Assembly: GCF_031157255.1 (NCBI RefSeq) | Contig: NZ_JAVIFX010000020.1 | Location: 88,151-152,150, forward strand | DNA length: 64,000 bases | Direction of reading: 5' to 3' | Source: Bradyrhizobium sp. LHD-71 | GTDB taxonomy: Bacteria; Pseudomonadota; Alphaproteobacteria; Rhizobiales; Xanthobacteraceae | Shown: positions 1 through 7,183 of the stretch, piece by piece | Numbering within the stretch: position 1 is the stretch's first letter | How the letters are laid out: the number at the start of each line of letters is the position of its first letter | The notes under the pieces: model-generated | The model's input: only the letters and a program-made list of their open reading frames with translations | What the model was told of the DNA's origin: nothing | Database searches by the model: none | Position numbers and translations under genes: made by a program

Positions 1-19
1 GGAGCGTTGAAGAGGGGTG

Positions 20-43
20 AGTAGTAACTAGGTTCTTACTACT
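20..43. other. Short AT-rich inverted repeat past the S24 gene
   Basis: AGTAGTAA at 20-27 pairs with TTACTACT at 36-43 around an 8-nt loop. It lies 10 nt beyond the stop codon of the minus-strand S24 repressor gene. There is no GC-rich stem and no T tract, so it is a poor Rho-independent terminator. It may be a weak 3' end structure. Confidence 0.35.
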
Positions 44-52
44 TACTTCCCT

Positions 53-697
53 TTACTGGCTCGCCCAGACGATCCGCGCGATCCACTCGATGTCCTTGTT
101 GGCGATCGTACGGTCGCGGTGGCTGGGATTGAGCGAGGCGAGCTCGACCGATTTTGCGGTGCGGCGGCGCAGCTCCTTGGCCATGACTTCGCCGGCCTTG
201 GTCTTCACCACCACGCGGTCGCCCTTGCGCACCGCTGTGCCGGGCGAGACGATGATGGTGTCGCCGTTTCGATAGGCAGGCCGCATCGAGTCGCCGGAAA
301 TCTGCAGGGCATAGGCGTGCTCGTCGCCGACGGAAAGCGTCGCAATCTCTTCCCATCCCTTGCCGACAGGAAACCCTGCATCGTCGAAATAGCCGCCGGT
401 GCCCGCCTGTGCAAAGCCGATCAGCGGCACCGAACGCACCGTCGTCTTTCCGGGTTCGATCAAATCGACGAACGTGTCGATCGACGCGTTGGCGGCGGAA
501 AGCGACTTGGAGACCGACTCGGTCGAAGGCCAGCGTGCACGTCCATCAGGGGTGATGCGCTTCGACTTGTTGAACGTGGTTGGATCGAGCCCCGCGCGCT
601 TGGCGAGGCCGGATGCGGACAGGCCGGCGCGCGCCGCGAGACGATCTATGGCGGTCCAGACTTGTTCATGCGTCAAGATACGAGCTTTGGTCGGCAC
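53..697 (-). CDS. XRE-type repressor with S24 (LexA/CI-like) peptidase domain
   Basis: A predicted DNA-binding repressor that can cleave itself or be switched by co-protease activity, like LexA or phage CI. Residues 10-75 form a helix-turn-helix region (GLSASGLAKRAGLDPTTFNK). Residues 90-210 form an S24 peptidase fold with the Ser in GDSMRP (about residue 137) and the Lys in VMAKEL (about 174) as the catalytic dyad. The open frame runs up to 829, but residues before VPTKARIL do not look like the family, so I start at the GTG at 697. A TTG at 676 (LTHEQVW) is an alternative. There is no prophage around it, so it is probably a resident cellular regulator. Family assignment is firm; targets are unknown. 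Confidence 0.85.
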   Translation of the reverse strand: MPTKARILTHEQVWTAIDRLAARAGLSASGLAKRAGLDPTTFNKSKRITPDGRARWPSTESVSKSLSAANASIDTFVDLIEPGKTTVRSVPLIGFAQAGTGGYFDDAGFPVGKGWEEIATLSVGDEHAYALQISGDSMRPAYRNGDTIIVSPGTAVRKGDRVVVKTKAGEVMAKELRRRTAKSVELASLNPSHRDRTIANKDIEWIARIVWASQ

Positions 698-892
698 GAC
701 AGAACTCGAGTTTGGGGCTGTTTTTGCTGGTTCTGCTAGGAATTCTAACCTTATAGTGGGGGCGAGCGCAACCCGAACGCGGAAAAACGAGGGTAGATTG
801 CCGCAAATTTGGTACGCACTTGAACGCAACGCCGGCCACCGTTACGGTCGGCGCGCGAACGCGACTTCCAGCGACAATCAAAACGTGTAGCG

Positions 893-1237
893 GTGCCCAC
901 GATCTACAAAATTTGTCCGGCCTCGGCCTGGCGTGAAGCCGAGCGGCAGGGTGCCTATCGCGGCAGCGCGGACGACGCCCGGGACGGCTATATCCACTTT
1001 TCCACGGCCGCCCAGGTGCCTGGCACCGCTGCGAAGTATTTCACCGGGCAGCAGGGGCTTTTTCTGATCGCAGTTGATGCCGATGCCCTCGGCGACAGTT
1101 TGAAATGGGAGCCGGCGCGCGGCGGCGAGCTGTTCCCGCACCTCTATGGCGAGCTTGATTTCGACGCGGTAATTTTGGTGACGGACCTGCCGTTGCGCGC
1201 CGACGGTTCGCACGTCATTCCGGAACTTGCCCCGTGA
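893..1237 (+). CDS. DUF952 domain-containing protein
   Basis: A 114-residue protein that is one whole DUF952 domain (MPTIYKICPASAWREA, then GYIHFSTAAQ). DUF952 has structural kinship with ADP-ribosyltransferase-like folds, but no reaction is established. The start is a GTG at 893. The last codons overlap the GTG start of pyrD (GTGA at 1234-1237), so the two genes are translationally coupled. Nothing in the sequence assigns a substrate. Confidence 0.85.
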   Translation: MPTIYKICPASAWREAERQGAYRGSADDARDGYIHFSTAAQVPGTAAKYFTGQQGLFLIAVDADALGDSLKWEPARGGELFPHLYGELDFDAVILVTDLPLRADGSHVIPELAP

Positions 1238-2331
1238 TCCGCGCCTTCGACGCCCTGACACTGCCGCTGCTGCGTAAACTCGACGCAGAATACGCGCATG
1301 GTTTGGCCATTCGGGGCCTGAGGTTTCTGCCGCCGCCGCGGCTGCGCAGGCCCGACAGCCCGCGCCTTCAAGTGCGCGCCTTCGGCCTGAATTTCCCGAA
1401 CCCGGTCGGCATGGCCGCCGGCTTTGACAAGAATGCGGAAGCAACCGACGCCTTGCTGCGGCTCGGCTTCGGTTTTGTCGAAGTCGGCTCGGTCACGCCA
1501 CTGCCGCAGGTCGGAAACCCGCGTCCGCGACTGTTCCGGCTGGAGCGCGATCAGGGCATCGTCAACCGCATGGGCTTCAATAATGAAGGGGCCGAGATCG
1601 TGCTGCGGCGGCTGGCAGCGCGTGCGCATCACGGTGGCATCGTCGGCGTCAATGTCGGCGCCAACAAGGATTCGCCGAACCGGACGGCCGACTATGTGAA
1701 GCTGATCGAAATCTTCGCGCCGGTCGCGAGCTATTTCACGATCAATATTTCGTCGCCCAACACGCCGGGGCTGCGCAACCTGCAGAAGGCCTCCGCGCTG
1801 GACGATCTGCTGGCGCAGGTGATCGAGGCGCGCGAGCGGGTGCGCCGGAATGCCGGCGAGACGCCGGTTCTGCTCAAGATCGCGCCCGACCTCACGCTCG
1901 ACGAGCTCGACGACGTGGTGCATATCGCGCGCCGGCGGAAGGTGGACGGCATGATCGTCGCCAACACGACGCTCTCGCGCCCGCCGGCCTTGCGCGAGCA
2001 GCTTCGCGCCGAGGAGCAGGGCGGCCTGTCCGGCCGCCCCCTGTTCAGGCTCTCCACCCGCATGCTGGCGGAGACCTATGTACGCGTCGAGGGCGCGTTT
2101 CCGCTGATCGGCGTCGGCGGCATCGATTCCGGCGGCTCGGCACTGATGAAGATCCGGGCCGGCGCGAGCCTGATCCAGATCTACTCGGCGCTGGTCTACA
2201 AGGGGCTTGGTCTTGTCGACGAGATCAAGGCGGACCTGCTTTCGGTCCTGCGCCGGACCAATCGCGAGCAACTGTCGGAAATCGTCGGGGCCGACGCCGC
2301 GCAGATCACGGCGGAAGACTGGCCGGTGTGA
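1234..2331 (+). CDS. pyrD: Dihydroorotate dehydrogenase (quinone), class 2
   Basis: Catalyses the fourth step of de novo pyrimidine synthesis, oxidising dihydroorotate to orotate with electrons passed to membrane quinone. The 365-residue length and the N-terminal amphipathic extension (residues 1-45) are those of the membrane-associated class 2 enzymes. FMN and substrate motifs are visible: MAAGFDKNAE near 60, NRMGFNNEG near 110, the catalytic-serine loop NISSPNTPGLR near 170-180, and GVGGIDSGGSAL near 290. The start is the GTG at 1234, overlapping the DUF952 stop. A long reverse-strand open frame over this gene is an artefact of GC-rich codon use. Confidence 0.97.
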   Translation: MIRAFDALTLPLLRKLDAEYAHGLAIRGLRFLPPPRLRRPDSPRLQVRAFGLNFPNPVGMAAGFDKNAEATDALLRLGFGFVEVGSVTPLPQVGNPRPRLFRLERDQGIVNRMGFNNEGAEIVLRRLAARAHHGGIVGVNVGANKDSPNRTADYVKLIEIFAPVASYFTINISSPNTPGLRNLQKASALDDLLAQVIEARERVRRNAGETPVLLKIAPDLTLDELDDVVHIARRRKVDGMIVANTTLSRPPALREQLRAEEQGGLSGRPLFRLSTRMLAETYVRVEGAFPLIGVGGIDSGGSALMKIRAGASLIQIYSALVYKGLGLVDEIKADLLSVLRRTNREQLSEIVGADAAQITAEDWPV

Positions 2332-2364
2332 TGTCGCCAAGTGCGCGTCGGCGGCTGCGAATGG

Positions 2365-3099
2365 CTACAGCTCCACGACCATTCCATCGCTTGCCGCCGT
2401 GTAAGGCAGCGTGTCGAGGCGCGCCAGCATGTCGTCGCTCATATGCGTCAGCACGAGCTTCTTCGGCGCGATCCGCGGCAGATGCTCTTCCAGTGTCTTC
2501 AGGCTGAGATGGTTCTTGACGGCGCGGTCGTAGGAATAGGCCTCGCAGATGAACAGATCGGCGCCCTGCGCGGCCGGGACCAGCGTCTCGGTCCATTCGG
2601 TGTCGGCGCTGTAGGTGATCGTGCGTCCTTCCGTCTCGATGCGGTAGGCAAGAAATGGCCCGCCGGATTCGCCGTGCACCACCGGAAACGGGGTGACCTT
2701 CAGGGCGCCGAGGTCCTTGCTCTCTTCCGGCCTGAGCGTGACGACCGACAATTCGAACTTCTGCTTCGTTTTCGACGAGTTCTCGTACAGCGCCTCCATT
2801 GCCTGGGTCAGGCGCAGCTCGACCCCTTCGGGGCCTGCGATGATCAGCGGCCGCGTGCGGCGGCTGAACTGCGCATCGAGCATGAGAAAGGGCAGGCCGG
2901 CAAAGTGATCGCCGTGGAAGTGGGTGATCAGGATCACGTCGATGTCGTCGCGCACGATGTTGTAGCGCTTCAGCGCGATCAACGACGACGCGCCGCAATC
3001 GATGAGGAAATTGGCGCGTGCGCCTTTCACATGAAAGCAGGTGTTGAAACGTCCGCCCGAGCCAAACGCATCACCGCAGCCGACGAACTGGAGCTGCAT
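2365..3099 (-). CDS. MBL-fold hydrolase, RNase Z-like
   Basis: A 244-residue metallo-beta-lactamase-fold protein. The zinc-binding THFHGDH motif lies at residues 59-65, preceded by GxGDAFGSGGRFNTC near the N terminus, as in RNase Z/ElaC-like proteins. Further metal ligands are likely the His of FPVVHGESG and the Asp of YSADTEW. It is shorter than tRNase Z and lacks an obvious exosite arm, so it may hydrolyse a small ester or phosphodiester rather than pre-tRNA. It converges on pyrD with a 33-nt gap and lies just downstream of the DUF6460 gene on the same strand. Confidence 0.8.
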   Translation of the reverse strand: MQLQFVGCGDAFGSGGRFNTCFHVKGARANFLIDCGASSLIALKRYNIVRDDIDVILITHFHGDHFAGLPFLMLDAQFSRRTRPLIIAGPEGVELRLTQAMEALYENSSKTKQKFELSVVTLRPEESKDLGALKVTPFPVVHGESGGPFLAYRIETEGRTITYSADTEWTETLVPAAQGADLFICEAYSYDRAVKNHLSLKTLEEHLPRIAPKKLVLTHMSDDMLARLDTLPYTAASDGMVVEL

Positions 3100-3105
3100 G
3101 GCATA

Positions 3106-3408
3106 TCATCGCTTCGGCGAGTTCATGATCCGCGTGATCAGCCAGATCGGAATGACGATCACCGCGCCGAGCAGGAAGTAGCGCCACACCCAGTTGACTG
3201 CGTCGAAGCCGAGATTCCAGATGCTCAAAAACAGGCGGCGGATGCTCTCGATGATGTTCCACGGGTCGAAACCGACCGCCGACAGCACCACGCCGACCAG
3301 GATCGACAAGAGGATCAGGCGCACTGCCACGCTGAGCGGCGTGCCGCCGAGGAGGCGCGTCAAATTGTCGGACCGGGCCGCCGGCAATTCCCTGACGTCA
3401 TCTGGCAT
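3106..3408 (-). CDS. DUF6460 small membrane protein
   Basis: A 100-residue protein with two hydrophobic segments (about residues 24-46 VAVRLILLSILVGVVLSAVG and 72-93 VWRYFLLGAVIVIPIWLI). It matches my recollection of DUF6460, a family of small inner-membrane proteins of Bradyrhizobium relatives with no known function. A GGAGAACAG-type ribosome binding site precedes the ATG. The MBL hydrolase gene follows after 6 nt, so the two are probably cotranscribed. Confidence 0.75.
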   Translation of the reverse strand: MPDDVRELPAARSDNLTRLLGGTPLSVAVRLILLSILVGVVLSAVGFDPWNIIESIRRLFLSIWNLGFDAVNWVWRYFLLGAVIVIPIWLITRIMNSPKR

Positions 3409-3485
3409 CGCTGTTCTCCTTGAAGCGCCTGCGTGACGCGGCGCATTCTAGCACAGCAGATGGGGCACGGATTCGCCTGCGTCAA

Positions 3486-5123
3486 TCACGGGGATAGCAT
3501 TTTCTCCAACGTTTCCAACCGGTCGGCCTCGCGTGGCGGCTTGTCCCAGCGCAGGCGGTTGATGCGGGGAAAGCGCATGGCGACGCCGGACTTGTGCCGC
3601 GTCGAGCGCTGCAATCCTTCAAACGCCACTTCCAGCACCAGTCCCTGGTCCGGTTCATGTACCACTTGCCGGACGGGGCCGAAGCGCTCGGTCGTGTAGC
3701 GGCGGACGAACTTGTCGATCTGGATCAGCTCCTCGTCGGTGAAGCCGAAATAGGCCTTGCCGACCGGCACCAGCTCCTCGCCGGCGTCGCCCGTGGTCCA
3801 GACGCCGAAGGTGTAGTCGGAATAGTAGGACGAGCGCTTGCCGTGGCCGCGCTGGGCATACATCAACACGGCGTCGATCACGTGCGGGTCGCGCTTCCAC
3901 TTCCACCACTGGCCCTTCGGCCGTCCCGGCACATAGGCCGCGTCTCGCCGCTTCAGCATCACGCCTTCGACCGCCTCCGCGTCCTCGCCGGCATTGGCGC
4001 TTGCCGGGTCGGCGCGCGCGGCTGCGAGTTCGTCCCACGATCTGAAAGGCACCTGCACCGAAAGGTCGACACGCGGGTTGTTGAGCTTCGCGATGAAGGC
4101 TTCCAGCCGGTCGCGCCGTTCCTCGAACGGCAATTCGCGCAGGTCGTTCTCGCCGTCGCCCAAGAGGTCGTAGGCCCGCAGGTGGATCGGATAATCCTTC
4201 ATCAGCTTCGGCGTCACCGACTTCCGGTTCAGCCGTTGCTGCAGTACATTGAAGGTCTGCACGCGCTTGTCGCGCAATACCAGGAGCTCGCCGTCGACCG
4301 CGCCCGGCAGATGCAGCGCCGGCAGAAGGTCGGGAAAGGCGCCGGTGATATCCTCGCCCGTCCGCGAATAGAGGCGGGTGACAATAGTGCGGTCCTCGGC
4401 GCGGCCGCTGACCGCCTGCACGCGGATGCCGTCCCACTTCCACTCGGCCGCAAAGTCGTTCGGATCGAGGTTGGCGAAATCGCTGTCCTCGATGGCGTGC
4501 GCGAGCATCACCGGGCGGAACGGTGCAGGATCATGGGTGACCGGTATCGCCGCACGGCCTTCCAGCCACGCAAACAGCTCGGCGTAAGGCGGCGCGAGAC
4601 CCGGCCAGATCAGCTCGATATCGTGGGGGTCTTTGTCGCCAAGCGCCGCCGCCGCGGTCTTCGCCAGCCGGGCCGAGACGCCGATACGCAGCGCGCCGGT
4701 GACGAGCTTCAACAGCGCCCAGCGGCCGGTTTCGTCGAGTTCGTCCAGCCACTGCGCAAGTTGGGCAGGCAGCTCCTTCTTTGGAAGGCTGTCCAGCGTG
4801 GTGACGACCTCGCCAAGCGACGGTGGCGGCGGCGAGTTCGTCAATCGATCCGGGCGCGGCCACATCAGCGCCACCGTCTCCGACAGGTCGCCGACATAGT
4901 CATAGGACAGCGCAAACAGCGCCGGGTCGCTCCGCGCAACGATCAGGTCGCGGATGAGCCCCGACTTGGCATGCTTGAACGACAGCGCGCCGGTCATGGC
5001 GGCGAGCGCGTAGCCGCGGTCAGGATCGGGGGTGTCGCGGAAGTAGGCGGTGATCAGCCGCAGCTTGTTGTTGCGGCCGGGCTCATAGGAGAGACGATCG
5101 AGCAACGCGGCAAAGCGGTTCAT
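3486..5123 (-). CDS. Cisplatin damage response ATP-dependent DNA ligase
   Basis: Seals nicks in duplex DNA using ATP. It belongs to the bacterial ATP-dependent ligase family that accompanies a nuclease, an Lhr-like helicase and an MPE phosphoesterase (TIGR04120-type). The order is an N-terminal DNA-binding domain (1-200), the nucleotidyltransferase domain with active-site lysine in EWKWDGIRV (KWDG at 229-232), and a C-terminal OB domain ending at 545. Other ligase motifs are visible, such as DGELLV and EGVMLKRRDAAY. It overlaps the upstream exonuclease gene by 4 nt (ATGA at 5120-5123), so the pair is translationally coupled. Confidence 0.94.
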   Translation of the reverse strand: MNRFAALLDRLSYEPGRNNKLRLITAYFRDTPDPDRGYALAAMTGALSFKHAKSGLIRDLIVARSDPALFALSYDYVGDLSETVALMWPRPDRLTNSPPPPSLGEVVTTLDSLPKKELPAQLAQWLDELDETGRWALLKLVTGALRIGVSARLAKTAAAALGDKDPHDIELIWPGLAPPYAELFAWLEGRAAIPVTHDPAPFRPVMLAHAIEDSDFANLDPNDFAAEWKWDGIRVQAVSGRAEDRTIVTRLYSRTGEDITGAFPDLLPALHLPGAVDGELLVLRDKRVQTFNVLQQRLNRKSVTPKLMKDYPIHLRAYDLLGDGENDLRELPFEERRDRLEAFIAKLNNPRVDLSVQVPFRSWDELAAARADPASANAGEDAEAVEGVMLKRRDAAYVPGRPKGQWWKWKRDPHVIDAVLMYAQRGHGKRSSYYSDYTFGVWTTGDAGEELVPVGKAYFGFTDEELIQIDKFVRRYTTERFGPVRQVVHEPDQGLVLEVAFEGLQRSTRHKSGVAMRFPRINRLRWDKPPREADRLETLEKMLSP

Positions 5124-6160
5124 GCCTTCGTCCCGTCGCTTGTCGGCAGTGCGGTCTCCTCGTCCTCCTCGCCGTAGCCGACCAGCGCCAGCGGCCGTGC
5201 CGTCAGGCCCTTGGTCGTGGCCCAGTGCACCAGTGCATCTTCCTGCCCGTGCGTCACCCAGATCTCATGCGCGCCGGTGGCTTCGATCGTCGCACACAGG
5301 CCATCCCAGTCGGCGTGGTCGGAGATCACCAGCGGCAGCTCGATGCCTCTCTGCCGTGCGCGGGCGCGCACGCGCATCCAGCCCGATGCGAAGGCAGCCA
5401 ACGGATCGGGAAAGCGACGCGTCCAGAGATCCTGGATCGCGGTTGGCGGTGCAAGCGTGATGGTGCCGGCGAGCTCGACCTTCTTCGCGTCCCTTGCCGG
5501 CCGAAGTTCGCCAAGGGCGATACCACGGCTTTCGTAGTAGCGCGTGATCGTTTCCATTGCGCCGTGCAGATAGATCGGCGCGTCGTAGCCGGCCTGACGC
5601 AGCATCGCGATCACACGCTGCGCCTTGCCGAGCGAGTAGGCGCCAACCAGGTGCGCGCGTTCTGGAAACAGGGCGACCGAGTTCAACAGCTTGGCGATCT
5701 CCGCCTGCGGATTGCCGTGGCGGAACACCGGCAGGCCGAAGGTGGCCTCGGTGATGAACACGTCGCAAGGAACCACCTCGAACGGCGCGCAGGTCGGATC
5801 GGCCACGTCCTTGTAGTCGCCGGAGGCGACGACGCGGACGCCGCCGCAGGTCACTGAAATCTGCGCCGAGCCGAGCACATGGCCGGCCGGATGAAACTTC
5901 ACCTGGCAGGTCCCGAACCTGATCTCCTCGCCATAGGTGATCGCCTGGGTCGATCCGGCGAAATCGTCGCCATAGCGCAGACGCATCATATCGAGCGTTT
6001 CCTGCGTCGCCAGCACCGCGCCGTGGCCTGCGCGTGCATGGTCGGAATGGCCGTGGGTGATCAGTGCGCGCGCCACCGGTCGCACCGGATCGATGTAGAA
6101 TTCGCCTGGGCGGCAGCAGAGGCCGTGCGGCTGCGGGACGAGGATGTCTTGCGGGCGCAT
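5120..6160 (-). CDS. Ligase-associated DNA exonuclease (MBL/beta-CASP-like)
   Basis: A 346-residue metallo-beta-lactamase nuclease related to SNM1/CPSF73 and known as the exonuclease partner of this ligase (TIGR04122-type). The zinc motif THGHSDH is at residues 35-41, with GSAQI and ASGDYKD motifs further on and a C-terminal ISDHADW. The open frame continues far upstream to 7288, but the family begins at MRPQDILVP, so I place the start at 6160. An in-frame ATG at 6187 is possible. It is first in the minus-strand pair, with the ligase gene overlapping its stop codon. Confidence 0.92.
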   Translation of the reverse strand: MRPQDILVPQPHGLCCRPGEFYIDPVRPVARALITHGHSDHARAGHGAVLATQETLDMMRLRYGDDFAGSTQAITYGEEIRFGTCQVKFHPAGHVLGSAQISVTCGGVRVVASGDYKDVADPTCAPFEVVPCDVFITEATFGLPVFRHGNPQAEIAKLLNSVALFPERAHLVGAYSLGKAQRVIAMLRQAGYDAPIYLHGAMETITRYYESRGIALGELRPARDAKKVELAGTITLAPPTAIQDLWTRRFPDPLAAFASGWMRVRARARQRGIELPLVISDHADWDGLCATIEATGAHEIWVTHGQEDALVHWATTKGLTARPLALVGYGEEDEETALPTSDGTKA

Positions 6161-6244
6161 CGTCGTTATATAAGGCGGTGACTTCATGGGTGCGAGCTTG
6201 CCCGCCATGAAGCCAGAAAGAGTCAGGAGCTGTTTCAAGTCGTC

Positions 6245-7183
6245 ATGCAGCCGTTTTTCGTCACCTCCGGAAACGTGACCGCGGACAGGCGCTACGAGTT
6301 CGCGCAGCAGTATTTCAGGCGTGGCGACCTCGATGCTGCCGCCGACGTGATGGCGCAGGCGGTGGAACTGGCCCCGGACTTCGCCGCCGCATGGTTCGCG
6401 CTGGGTGAGATTCACGACGCGCGCGGTCAGCGCGAGCAGGCGATCACCGCCTTCCGCAAGGCGCGCGAGCACGACGTTGAGGACCGGCACGGCGCGGCGC
6501 TGCACCTGATGCGGCTCGGCGCTGAGCAGATGGGCGCGATGCCGGAAGCCTATGTGCGCACGCTGTTCGACCAGTATGCGCCCGAGTTCAACAGGGCTCT
6601 GCTCGAGACCTTGAACTATCGCGGGCCGCGGATTGTCCGCGACGCGGTGCGCGAGGTGTTGAGGGCTGCAGGCCGCAGCGAGCAGTTTCGTCGCGCCATC
6701 GACCTCGGCTGCGGTACCGGCCTTGCCGCCCGTGCCTTCGCTCGCAGCGCAGTCGAGATCATCGGCTACGATCTCTCGCCGGGCATGGTCGGCGAAGCGC
6801 GCCAGACCGGTCTTTACGACCGGCTCGAGGTCGCCGACATGGTGAAAGCGCTGCAGGGTGAGGCGGACGGCAGCGCCGACCTGATCTTTTCCGCCGATGC
6901 CGTTGTTTATCTGGCGGATCTTGCGCCGCTGTTCTGCGAGGTCGCACGTGTTCTGTCGTCCGATGGCTTGTTCGCATGCACGCTGGAGACCCACGAGGGC
7001 GACGGGGTGATCCTCGGCGTCGGGTTGCGCTACCAGCATAACGGCGTGTATCTGCGCCAAACTCTGCAGGACGCAGGCCTCCGTGCGCTGCATCTCGCGA
7101 TAATCTCGACCCGGGACGAGAGCGGGGTGCCCGTTCCGGGGATTGTCGTGGTGGCAATGCGCGCAGGACCCGATACGTGCTGA
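6245..7183 (+). CDS. TPR-containing class I SAM-dependent methyltransferase
   Basis: A 312-residue protein with two parts. Residues 15-80 form TPR-like helices (RRYEFAQQYFRRGDLDAAADVMAQAVEL, then FAAAWFALGEIHDARGQREQAITAFRKA). Residues 145-310 form a Rossmann methyltransferase with motif I DLGCGTG at 153-159 and an acidic motif II near GYDLSPGM. The substrate is not evident. The gene starts 84 bp from the divergent exonuclease start, and its 3' end overlaps the helicase start by 7 nt (7177-7183). It is therefore very likely cotranscribed with the repair helicase and pdeM. It is not one of the four recognised members of the ligase-associated set. Confidence 0.87.
   Translation: MQPFFVTSGNVTADRRYEFAQQYFRRGDLDAAADVMAQAVELAPDFAAAWFALGEIHDARGQREQAITAFRKAREHDVEDRHGAALHLMRLGAEQMGAMPEAYVRTLFDQYAPEFNRALLETLNYRGPRIVRDAVREVLRAAGRSEQFRRAIDLGCGTGLAARAFARSAVEIIGYDLSPGMVGEARQTGLYDRLEVADMVKALQGEADGSADLIFSADAVVYLADLAPLFCEVARVLSSDGLFACTLETHEGDGVILGVGLRYQHNGVYLRQTLQDAGLRALHLAIISTRDESGVPVPGIVVVAMRAGPDTC

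Noticed and set aside
1144..2340. 398-codon reverse-strand open frame over pyrD
   Set aside because: High-GC codon use of pyrD opens the antisense frame. The translation is low-complexity Arg/Gln/Asp-rich with no motif, while the forward frame is a clear dehydrogenase.
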